Shown: positions 35,301 to 45,035 of the stretch, in pieces
Numbering within the stretch: position 1 is the first letter of the stretch
Layout: every line of letters starts with the position of its first letter
Source of the DNA: Rhynchopus euleeides
Lineage: Eukaryota; Euglenozoa; Diplonemea; Diplonemida; Diplonemidae
DNA length: 64,000 nucleotides
Direction of reading: 5' to 3'
NCBI GenBank assembly: GCA_963210315.1
Contig: OY723297.1
Span: forward strand, 1,116,001 to 1,180,000
Made by a program: the position numbers and the translations under genes
Notes under the pieces: generated by a model
The model's input: only the letters and a program-made list of their open reading frames with translations
What the model was told of the DNA's origin: nothing
The model's database searches: none

Positions 35301-35791
35301 CGCCACTGCTGCGTCAACTGCCGCAGCACAGGCACAGTACCCTGCTGGCTACGGCCTCGCCACGGCCACACCGCGCCCGGAGCTGGCGAACACGGGCTAC
35401 CTCAGCGCAAGGTATGGTGACATTGCTGCAGTGTGATTGATTCTGCCCTTCTTCACACAACCTGGTTATGCGATTTGCTCCGCCAAGTGCCTAAATAGGC
35501 TGGGCTTTATCACCAACCGGCCTCAGCGCACTACATAGCGCCTAGAAATAATGGAAGGGCTCCCTCTCTTGACATTGCACACGCATCTGCATCTCTTTGC
35601 AGTGCCGGTTACATCGAGAGGGTTCTGATAGCAGCACGTGGTGTCTCCTGTCTTGGTGGGGGCGGCAGGTGGTTGCCGCCCCCTTCTATTCTCCCCCTCT
35701 CCTGTGACACCTCCCCCTCGGCAGGTACAACACGAACGCAAGCCCTGCGACTCCCATCGACACGCCGCTGAAGTCTGGCCGTCTGGCGTAG
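32346..35791 (+). CDS. BILBO1-like flagellar pocket collar protein (5 exons)
   Basis: Exons: 32346-33416, 33723-34214, 34403-34543, 34954-35411 and 35725-35791 (donors all GTATG; 742 residues). Residues 1-92 (MVFTVLVAADVYGTKGNFEV ... LYNERLQQWVDLTSPSQLAD ... CQVFAFQ) match, strand for strand, the N-terminal domain I recall for trypanosome BILBO1 (VAAD, NFE-SFP, ELTR, WVDL, CQ-Y-FQ). An Ala/Gln-rich linker (~93-205) follows. Then come two canonical EF-hands, DTNGNRVLEPEE (224-235) and DLDRDGVLALGE (260-271), the conserved FYFRLKAYWEDVRRQQEI, and a long coiled coil (~300-590). The C-terminus is Ala/Asn-rich. BILBO1 (587 aa in T. brucei) polymerises into the collar at the flagellar pocket neck. 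The Ala-rich linker and the C-terminal tail are extra here. Homology is judged by eye and from memory. Confidence 0.85.
33550..33650. repeat. ~100-bp dispersed repeat, copy 2, in intron 1 of the BILBO1-like gene
   Basis: Counterpart of 25224-25322. It lies wholly within the 306-bp intron 33417-33722, so it is probably a short insertion or a retained SINE-like unit. Confidence 0.65.
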
Positions 35792-37323
35792 GCACACTTC
35801 TGCCCGCAGCAACTCACCTGCCCCTGCACAGTGCTGCACAGTGCATGGCCCACCTGCCGAATGCAGGCCAGTGAGGACAGAGTGGCCGACGCCACACTGC
35901 CCCGAAGATGTGCCACGGCGGCTCCAGTCTATCCATCTATCTCTCTCTCTCTCTCTCTCTATGGTCATCAACAGGCGTCCGTTATCAACGGCGTGCACCC
36001 CCCCCAGCCCCCACTCCCCCGTCATCACCCACCCACACACCAACACCCACCCCCTGCCCCCCATGTGTGCGAAAAGGGGGAGGATGGAAGGGAGAAGGGA
36101 GCATTTTTCAGCAGAGCAGTGACCTAGACAAAAAAATACTACTGCTGCTGCTGCGCTGTTCCCCCCCCCCCCCCCCCCCCCCCATCCCGACACACCCCAC
36201 CACCCACACATTGCCCTTTCCCACTCCCCGTGGCTGGGGAGGGAAGGGTGGTGGAGGTGTGTGGTGTGGGCTGAGTGCTGAGTTATGGTTATCGCTCTCC
36301 GCACTTCTCTTGTGGTGTTTTTTTTGTGGAAAAGCAGCCTCACGGATTTCCCCCCCCACCCCCTCTGCCTTGCTTTTTTTTTGTGTGGTGGTGAAAAGGG
36401 AGGCACGGGGGTGAGGGAGGGTAGGTTTTTATTTTAGGTGAAAGCCATATGACAGCCCACCCCTTCTCCCCCGCACAACACAGAATGAGGGGGGGGGGTG
36501 GGGAGAGATCTGACACCTGGTGCTGCATTGTGTTCTGTTTGTTGTGGTGTGGGTTAGATTGTATTCTTTTTGTTTACACCCCCCCCCCTCTACATCCCCC
36601 CCACCCCTCTTCAATATCGGAACCGCCAGGCAGCAATGGGGGAATGGGGTCACCAAAGGAGAGACCGTTGATTCAAGGGTCCCCTCCTTCCCCACCCACC
36701 CCCCCCCCCCCCAACCCCTCCCGCCAAAGCTGTCCTGTTTTTTTTGTGTGGTTTCCATTGTCTCCCTCGTTCGCCTCGGCCATCCCCCGACCCTCTGTTT
36801 GCCTGCTCAGAAGGAACAATTTTCTGAGTTCTGAGTCAGTTCAGGGTGGTGGTGGGGGAGGAGTGTTTTGATCACACCCAGGAAAGCAAATATGCTATGA
36901 GTGTGCAATGCCATGGCTGAATATGCACGTCAAAAGAATCAACCCCATCCCGTCTCTTCTTCCCTCCCCTCTCCCCCAATCCCACCTTGTTGATGATGGA
37001 ACACAGCGCGAGTGCGGTCTCGATAAGAAGCTATAAAAAATAACTATCACGTCCAGAGTTTCTTGTATATTTTTTTTGCCTGTCTGCAGAATCGGACAGA
37101 TCGATCGTCCCACCCCCACCTCCTCAGACCCCATCCGTGCTGGGCTGTTTTCCTCCCAGTCCTGTTCCCCGGAAACGCACTTCCATTTTGTGGATCAGCC
37201 ACCAACCATGCAACCGGTTTGGCGAGGATGTTTTTTTTGAGTTGAAAAAAGATAAGGTGTCGTTTGTGCGCCAAACCCAGGGGGGGCAGGACAACAACGG
37301 CAGCGAGCAGCTCTGCGGTCGTC
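35792..37323. other. gene-free stretch
   Basis: No gene. It contains a CT microsatellite (35938-35961) and long C runs (36161-36183, 36699-36712). Confidence 0.45.
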
Positions 37324-38015
37324 CACGGTGGGATCTTGTAAATTTTACATGTATAACTACAAGTATATACATGTATTATACATGTATAATACTTGCATGT
37401 CAACTATTATACATGTATAATACATGTATATGCCTGAAATATACATGTAAAATACATGTATATCAAGTAAAAATACAAGTATAATACTTGCATGTCAACT
37501 ATTATACTTGTATTTTTACTTGATATGCATGTATTTTACATGTATATTTCAGGCATTTACATGTATTTTACATGTATAATACTTGTCATGCAAGTATTAT
37601 ACATGTAAAATACTTGCATGACAAGTAAAATACATGTATAATACTTGCATGACAAGTAAAATACTTGCATGCAAGTAAAATACATGTATTTTACTTGCAT
37701 GCAAGTATTTTACTTGTCATGCAAGTATTTTACATGTATAATACTTGCATGACAAGTATTATACATGTAAAATACATGTAAATGCCTGAAATATACATGT
37801 AAAATACATGTATATCAAGTAAAAATACATGTATAATAGTTGACATGCAAGTATTATACATGTATTTTTACTTGATATACATGTATTTTACATGTATATT
37901 TCAGGCATATACATGTATTATACATGTATAATAGTTGACATGCAAGTATTATACATGTATAATACATGTATTATACTTGTAGTTATACATGTAAAATTTA
38001 CAAGATCCCACCGTG
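37324..38015. mobile_element. AT-rich, near-perfect ~690-bp palindrome with CACTA-like ends
   Basis: Starts CACGGTGGGATCTTGTAAAT and ends with its reverse complement (to 38015). The arms stay complementary almost to the centre near 37684, apart from small indels. The arms are built of smaller words (TTTTACATGTAT, ATACTTGCATG, CATGTCAACTATTATAC, TGCCTGAAATATACATG) repeated in both orientations. Base composition (~75% AT) contrasts sharply with the GC-rich surroundings. TC on both sides may be a 2-bp target duplication. Ends beginning CAC fit CACTA/EnSpm-type elements, but the assignment is weak. No coding capacity. Confidence 0.8.
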
Positions 38016-40394
38016 TCGGCAACTGTGCCTCGATGATTTTGAATCAATCGGTCGGCTTGCCCGGGTGGGTTTGAGGGACATCTGGATGTTCGTGAAAAAA
38101 AAGCACATACACCCTCACTCTGCTCTGACGTGCATCCTTTTGGTGTCGTGTCGAGCGCATCGGGAGCGCCTGCCCCTGGTGTTGACCCACACTGCCTTGT
38201 TGACCTGTCTTGTTGACACTCACGCAAACCCGGACGCCCCGGCGCCGCATGGAAAAAAATTGTAATGTTGCCGCCCGTTTGGGTATATCCCTTCCCCATC
38301 CCTTTCTCCTTCTCCTTCACCACCACCTCCTCTCCCTCCCCTCCAACCCCTCACGTGTGTAGGACAGCACCTTCTAAACGTACTGCGAAGTTATGTCTAC
38401 CAGAAATATATCTACTATACACCCCTCCCTTCTCCCCCTCTCACACACACAGATGCTTCATTGCATAAGAATGGAAACCAAGAGCGGGGTTTCTTGTTTT
38501 TTATAGGTGGAATGGTATATCCTCCTCTCCCCCTCTCCCGCTCTCTCTCTTGCTTGGCAGGATGGAGAGAGAGAGAGGGGGGCGTGAGATTGTATTGTGC
38601 TCTTTCTGTTGATTCTGTTTTGTTTGTTGTTGCCCCTTCCCCCCACTGATGTTGTATTTTCTATGAATGTGATGTTGAAGAGATGTTCTGCTTTCTTTTT
38701 TTGGGGGGGGGTAATTGTTTTTTTGACAATTGGAGACGGGGTGCCGAGACAGTGCATCTATCGCCCTCCACCCCTCCCCCAGACAGGGCAAATCCTCCAG
38801 CGTTCGGAATCTTTCGGCGGGGATGAGGTTGGCCGAAAAAACAATGCCGAAAACGCTCAGAGTGGTTGACGCACCCTCTGCCCCTCTCCTCCCCCACGGT
38901 CTATCTACCTCAGCCAGACTACGGTGATGTATCTTTGATGTTTTTTATCCAGTTGAGGATTTGAAGCATGTTTCCCCCTTATTCCTTTCCCCCCTCTCTC
39001 CCCCCGGTCACCCCCCTGGGATAACACGGTGTTATGTTGCACGAACTGTGGATGTTGAGATCCTTCCTCAACAATCCTGTCCAACAGATACCACCCCCCC
39101 CCCACTTCACCACTCACTCTATAATACCATTGTCCCACCATGTGTTCGCTTGTCTGACCCCCTCCACCACCCCATGTGTTGTTTCCCTTTCTCACATCTC
39201 GACTCTTCACCCCCCCCCCCCCGGTTCCCTGTCACTATCCCTCCCTTGGCCCCTCTCCCCACTCCCCACTCCCCCCCCACTCCCTTAGAAATGTTCCCTT
39301 CCGAAACCCCTATTATATCTGGTCCCCTGAGACCTTTGTGATCCTCATTCCCATTTTTCCTTGTAGTATCTGGATTCAACCGGAAGCTGTGTCCCCTACC
39401 CCCCCCCCCCCCTCCCCTGACCCCCACCTGCCTTCCTCCGCCCCTCCCCACTTCCATCCGATTCTCCCCTGCTCCTGCACCCACGGCCCTGTCTCGTCGC
39501 CTCTCTCGTCTTGTCTCTAAGAACATCCGCGAAAAAAACTATTCGCATCGGCTTGCAGGCCCCTTTCATGCGACCCTATTCAGTGTGGTTGGGTTTTGCC
39601 AGTTTCGCAAAAAGGGTTTTACAAGATTTACCAAGAGTGGTTTTTTTGCCGGTAGAATTACAGGGAGGGGGTGGGGTGAGGGGCTGATCTTGCTGTGCAG
39701 TGGCCTAGGTCTCACAGGGCTCGGGATTGATGCCGTAAGAAAATAAGACTGTTTGGCGGCAGTATGTACACCCAGACTCGCAGGTGACTCGCACAAACAA
39801 CGGGGTGCGCATACGAAACAAGGCACCAGGTCTTTATCCCTTCCAGTCGGAGCAGCACTAGAGAACATTTGCTCCGAGAGTTTCAGCCCAGCTCACAGGG
39901 CTGTGGGTTGCTGTGTTTCATGAAGGCAATTCAGTCGACGGGGAGGGGGGGGGGGATGGTTCAGGGGCGGCGGGCGGCGGGGCAGAAACACCCGAGAACC
40001 AGCAGCCACCAGCACAACAGTAACCGAGAACGCAACAAAAAAATGCCGAGACGCCCCACCCGCACCCACCCGCCTCCCCGCTGCCCAGTACTTTCACTTT
40101 CTCCGGCGAGTTTCACTTAACTTCATTTTACGTTCACGTCACCGCTCCCCGGGACTGCTTCCACAGTGCATGATGAGTCATAAGCTAGATGCGCGTGACC
40201 TCAGACACCAACCAACAGACAGTGAAGCGGATGTCGGCTCTGCATCTTGTGCACACCCAACCCGCCCGCACGCTGGTGCTGTCTCCCGTGGCCCTGCCCA
40301 CACGCACACCCGTTGGACTGTGTGGAGGAGGGGAACACTCACGCACCAACACCAACCACACCCCAACGCCTGCAGGTATTCACGTGCAAGCACA
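38016..40394. other. 2.4-kb gene-free region
   Basis: No supportable gene. Pyrimidine-rich tracts and C runs dominate (39085-39420). An A/C-rich acceptor-like tract precedes the next gene. Confidence 0.45.
40373..40374 (+). other. putative spliced-leader acceptor AG
   Basis: AG ending ACCAACCACACC-CCAACGCCTGCAG, 20 bases before the ATG at 40395. It favours that start over the upstream in-frame ATG at 40170. Confidence 0.45.
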
Positions 40395-43259
40395 ATGTTT
40401 TTTGGGTTGCTGTTCATCGCTGCTGCTGCGGCAGGAGCGCCTTCCGTTTCAGTGTCGATGTGGGAGACTCAGCGAACAGTGACGCAGCGTGTCCAGCTCG
40501 TGGTATCTGCGTGCAATAGGACCGGGGAGCTGTACAACGCACGTTCATGTGACTTCCGCGTCTCACTGGCTCTCGATGCTGTCAAGAAGGTTGGCAAGGT
40601 CTCGTCGCGCTCAGGGTCCGTGCAGCAGCAGGGTGCCATCGCACCACCGTCCACTGCTGACGACATGATGGTGATGCTGGGTCATATGTTGCAACATCTG
40701 GATGAAGTCAACGCAGCGACGAAGACTCAGACGGCCAAGTTTAAAGAGCTGTCGGACGATCTGAACGCGAAGACCGAGGAGCACGCCGCCGTGGAGCTGC
40801 AGATGAACAACATGACTGACCACACCACACCTGCCTACAAGCAGCTCGAAAAGGAAGAGGCGGCGCTTGCTGCAGAGGTGAGCACCCTGCAGACTCAGAC
40901 AGAAGTAGCCAATACGCAGCTGCAGACCCTGACTCATCAATTCATGGAGGCCATGGACCTTTTTACCCAGCTCGTCGCGGTTCACAAGACACTCATGGAG
41001 GCCATTGCTCGCAACCTCTCGTCGCGCGCAGCATCCGTGCAGGAAGTCGTCACACCGCCTTCCCCTACCGTCAGCAGCCACCCTGGCATACTCACTCTTG
41101 TTCTGAAGGAGCTGCTTGAGAAGCAGTCAGCTCTCGATGCTGTCAAGAAGGCTGGCAAGGCCTCGTCGCGCTCAGGGTCCGTGCAGCAGGGTGCCATCGC
41201 ACCACCGTCCACTACTGACGACATGATGGTGATGCTGGGTCATATGTTGCAACATCTGGATGAAGTCAACGCGGCGACGAAGACTCAGGCGGACAAGTTT
41301 AAAGAGCTGTCGGACGATCTGAAAGCGAAGACCGAGGAGCACGCCGCCGTGGAGCTGCAGATGAACAACGTGACTGACCACACCACACCTGCCTACAAGC
41401 AGCTCGAAAAGGAAGAGGCGGCGCTTGCTGCAGAGGTGAGCACCCTGCAGACTCAGACAGAAGTAGCCAATATGCATCTGCAGACCCTGACTCATCAATT
41501 CATGGAGGCCATGGACCTTTTTACCCACCTCGTCGCGATTCACAAGACACTCATGGAGACCATTGCTCGCAACCTCTCGTCGCGCGCAGCATCCGTGCAG
41601 GAAGTCGTCACACCGCCTTCCCCTACCGTCAACAGCCACCCTGGCATACTCACTCTTGTTCTGAAGGAGCTGCTTGAGAAGCAGGCAGCTCTCGATGCTG
41701 CGTTGAAGGCTCAGGCGGAGAAGCTCGAGGCGCAGAGAAACAATCTCACGGTGAAGATGGCGGAGCACGCCGTTGTGAAGGAGCAGCTGAACAACGTGAC
41801 GGACAAGAACACGCCTGCCTACAAGGAGCTGGAAGAGAAGGAGGCGGCACTTGCTGCAGAGGTGAGCACGCTGATCGCAGAGGGGCAGCGGTCGCTGCTG
41901 GCGTTGCAGTCCCTGCTTGACAAGTACAACGCTTTGGCGAACGAAATCGCCTATATCATGGCGCAGGTGAACAGTGGGGGTGGCATCGGGGACATCTCCG
42001 GCAACCTCCGCTCGCGTGCAGCGTCCGTGCAACAGGGTGCCAACACACCGCCTTCCTCTGACACACACACCCTTGTTCTGAAGGAGCTGCTTGAGAAGCA
42101 GGCAGCTCTCGATGCTGAGTTGAAGGCTCTGGTGGAGAAACTCGAGGCGCAGAATAAGAATGCCACGGTGAAGATGGCGGAGCACGCCGTTGTGAAGGAG
42201 CAGCTGAACAACGCGACGGACAAGAACACGCCTGCCTACAAGGAGCTGGAAGAGAAGGGGGCGGCGCTTGCTGCAGAGGTGAGCACACTGAGCGCAGAGG
42301 GGCAGCGGTCGCTGATGGCGTTGCAGTTCCTGATGGCCAGGTCCAATGCTTTGTTGAACGAAATCATGGCTATCATGGCGCAGCTGCAGAATGGGAATGA
42401 CATCGGGGACATCTCCGGCAACCTCCGCTCGCGTGCAGCGTCCGTGCAACAGGGTGCCAACACACCGCCTTCCTCTGACACACACACCCTTGTTCTGAAG
42501 GAGCTGCTTGAGAAGCAGGCAGCTCTCGATGCTGAGTTGAAGGCTCTGGTGGAGAAACTCGAGGCGCAGAATAAGAATGCCACGGTGAAGATGGCGGAGC
42601 ATGCCGTTGTGAAGGAGCAGCTAAACAACGCGACTGACAAGAACACGCCTGCCTACAAGGAGCTGGAAGAGAAGGAGGCGGCGCTTGCTGCAGAGGTGAG
42701 CACACTGAGCGCAGAGGGGCAGCGGTCGCTGATGGCGTTGCAGTTCCTGATGGCCAGGTCCAATGCTTTGTTGAACGAAATCATGGCTATCATGGCGCAG
42801 CTGCAGAATGGGAATGACATCGGGGACATCTCCGGCAACCTCCGCTCGCGTGCAGCGTCCGTGCAGCAGGGTGCCAACACACCACCGTCCTCTGCGAACG
42901 ACATGACGGCGACGCTGAGTCATATGTTGCAACATCTGCATGAAGTCAACGCAGCGGTGGTGACTCAGGCGGCCAAGTTTAAAGAGCTGTCAGACGATCT
43001 GAAGGCGAAGACCGAGGAGCACGCCGCCGTGGAGCTGCAGATGAACAACATGACTGACCACACCACACCTGCCTACAAGCAGCTCGAAAAGGAAGAGGCG
43101 GCGCTTGCTGCAGAGGTGAGCACCCTGCAGACTCAGACAGAAGTAGCCAATACGCAGCTGCAGACCCTGACTCATCAATACATTGAGACCACGTCCACTT
43201 TCGACCAGCTTCTGGTGGCTCAGCAGAGGCTCATCGAGGGGCTTTCTCGCCAATTCTAG
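40395..43259 (+). CDS. secreted coiled-coil protein made of duplicated modules, 954 aa
   Basis: The chosen start gives a clean signal peptide (MFFGLLFIAAAAAGAP) right after a plausible acceptor AG. Two module types follow. Type A (~185 residues: HMLQHLDEVNAATKTQ, KFKELSDDL, AKTEEHAAVELQMNN, YKQLEKEEAALAAEVSTLQ) occurs at about residues 57-244 and 245-430, and truncated at 834-954. Type B (~140 residues: LEAQNKNATVKMAEHAVVKE, YKELEEKEAALAAEVSTL, SAEGQRSLMALQFLMARSNA, NDIGDISGNLRSRAASVQQG) occurs at about 431-569, 570-709 and 710-833. A and B share a heptad backbone (EHA-V--Q-NN-TD--TPAYK-LE--EAALAAEVSTL), so B looks like a diverged A. Some copies are almost identical at DNA level, indicating recent duplication or conversion. 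It has many N-x-T sequons and no membrane anchor. Function unknown; an extracellular filament or matrix protein is plausible. Confidence 0.8.
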   Translation: MFFGLLFIAAAAAGAPSVSVSMWETQRTVTQRVQLVVSACNRTGELYNARSCDFRVSLALDAVKKVGKVSSRSGSVQQQGAIAPPSTADDMMVMLGHMLQHLDEVNAATKTQTAKFKELSDDLNAKTEEHAAVELQMNNMTDHTTPAYKQLEKEEAALAAEVSTLQTQTEVANTQLQTLTHQFMEAMDLFTQLVAVHKTLMEAIARNLSSRAASVQEVVTPPSPTVSSHPGILTLVLKELLEKQSALDAVKKAGKASSRSGSVQQGAIAPPSTTDDMMVMLGHMLQHLDEVNAATKTQADKFKELSDDLKAKTEEHAAVELQMNNVTDHTTPAYKQLEKEEAALAAEVSTLQTQTEVANMHLQTLTHQFMEAMDLFTHLVAIHKTLMETIARNLSSRAASVQEVVTPPSPTVNSHPGILTLVLKELLEKQAALDAALKAQAEKLEAQRNNLTVKMAEHAVVKEQLNNVTDKNTPAYKELEEKEAALAAEVSTLIAEGQRSLLALQSLLDKYNALANEIAYIMAQVNSGGGIGDISGNLRSRAASVQQGANTPPSSDTHTLVLKELLEKQAALDAELKALVEKLEAQNKNATVKMAEHAVVKEQLNNATDKNTPAYKELEEKGAALAAEVSTLSAEGQRSLMALQFLMARSNALLNEIMAIMAQLQNGNDIGDISGNLRSRAASVQQGANTPPSSDTHTLVLKELLEKQAALDAELKALVEKLEAQNKNATVKMAEHAVVKEQLNNATDKNTPAYKELEEKEAALAAEVSTLSAEGQRSLMALQFLMARSNALLNEIMAIMAQLQNGNDIGDISGNLRSRAASVQQGANTPPSSANDMTATLSHMLQHLHEVNAAVVTQAAKFKELSDDLKAKTEEHAAVELQMNNMTDHTTPAYKQLEKEEAALAAEVSTLQTQTEVANTQLQTLTHQYIETTSTFDQLLVAQQRLIEGLSRQF

Positions 43260-45035
43260 TCGCACGCAGTCTCCGTGCCGTGAAGGTATTGGCTGCGCCC
43301 ATCATGCAGATGGGTGACCTCGGGCACTTGTACAGCAATGTTTCTGGTGACTGAGACAGGAGGGGAGATCTCCCATAAGATACATGTCGTCATCGGCAGC
43401 AAAAGATCAATCGACTCTGCAGTGTTGTGTGTGCGGATCGATGCCCATGCTGATGTTTTTCAAGACATGGTGGTCTCCCTGTCCTCGCCCCTGCCCACTG
43501 ACCTGCAGGAGTGGGAGGTCTGTATGTGCGCCCCAGGTCATAGTTTTAGGGCGTGCACGTTGTCTCCCCCCTCCTCCCCCCTCCCCCATCTTTTTTTCGT
43601 TTTCACTTTTATTTTTCATTTGTTATTTTTCAAGTTGCACTTTTTCTCCTCCCGCTTCCCACCCCCGGAAGCCAGTGTCCTTCAAGGACGCTTGAATCGC
43701 CCGATCGACAATTAGACATTGCACAGATTTTTTTTTTGCAAGTTACTCACTGGGCCTCTTCCCCGCTTTGTGTCGGCCAGTGAAGCGTTTTTTATTTGGG
43801 ACCTGAACAGGAGGCCGTCGCTCAGAAGTTCCGAACAATGAGCCCGCAATCACAAGAGATGTACTGCAGCACTTGGCCGATAACGGAGCTCCCGTTATCC
43901 TGGTCCACGCACAAACCATCAACCCCACCCCCAGGCCTTTTAATGCTGGGGGCCCTTCGTTCACAGGTGCAGAAAAATGAGCGCCCTACCCGTTGAGGCG
44001 CCACACTGCCACAGTTGACACCGCGTCGCAGTGAACGAAGAGAGCCCCTCCCCTTCCTTTGTTGTTTGCGTTGTTATCTTTTCACCACCCCCGTACCATC
44101 CCCGCGCATCGAGACGGCAGAGGTCCGTGCCGGTTCGCCTTTTCCTCAGAGTATTGCACTGTGCTGCCGCCACACACCGCATGCCCACCTTGCATCGCTG
44201 CTTCCCGCTTTGCGCTGTTCTGTTGCTGCTGCAGGCTGCCCTGCTCTGGGCCTCTGTTGTTGTGGGTACCAGATCATATCATGGTAGCATGTCACATGTG
44301 GCAACAGAGGGACCAACTCGAGTTCTCCGGAGTGCCACATGCCGCGCCCTGGAGACACCGTCCCCCAGCTGCCCTGCAGGCGCTGTTGCTTGAGGGTGTG
44401 CGGGTGTGTGTGTTGTTCCCTCCCTTTCCCAGCCAGGCTTACCGCCAGGTGCCCTGTGGGTGTAGGTGTATGGTGTCAGCACTGAACAGTCGAAACGTAC
44501 GCCCTATCCCCCCACCCGCATTCCCCCACTGTTTCGACGATCAAAACCCCCCCCCCCCCCGCTGTTTGCCTTTTCTCAGCCCCCCCCCCCCCCCAGCCCC
44601 GTCGCATCGAACTGTGGGTGGGGGTGGGGAGGAAGGGAGAGGTAGGTCCCTACCCCATCGAGTTCCCAGCTGTGCCCATCTTCGCTACCAACCGGCACCA
44701 CGCCACACCACCTCCACACCGCTACACCACAGGCCCCCGTTTGTCATGCCCTTCCCAAGGCGCCTCCAAGCCTCGCCCGCGTGCCGGATGGGATCTCTGA
44801 CAGGAGCATTATCATAGCACTTCATTGTGCCCAGTCCGCTCTTCTGCCATCATCCCCCACCACCCACCCCTCCCCCCGCGCAATCTGCTTCCATCGAATG
44901 AAGGCAGTGAAGTTCCATATCCGATTTTCTCTTTTCCCTCTTCCTTCTTCTTCTTCTTCTGTCTCCCACCACCCCCTCCTCTCTTGGACGAGAAGGACAG
45001 TCAACTATCTCTCACCGCCCCCCCCCCCCGCTGCA
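43260..45035. other. gene-free stretch
   Basis: No gene-like frame. Pyrimidine-rich tracts, CTTCTT repeats (44938-44958) and C runs lead to the start at 45036. Confidence 0.4.
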
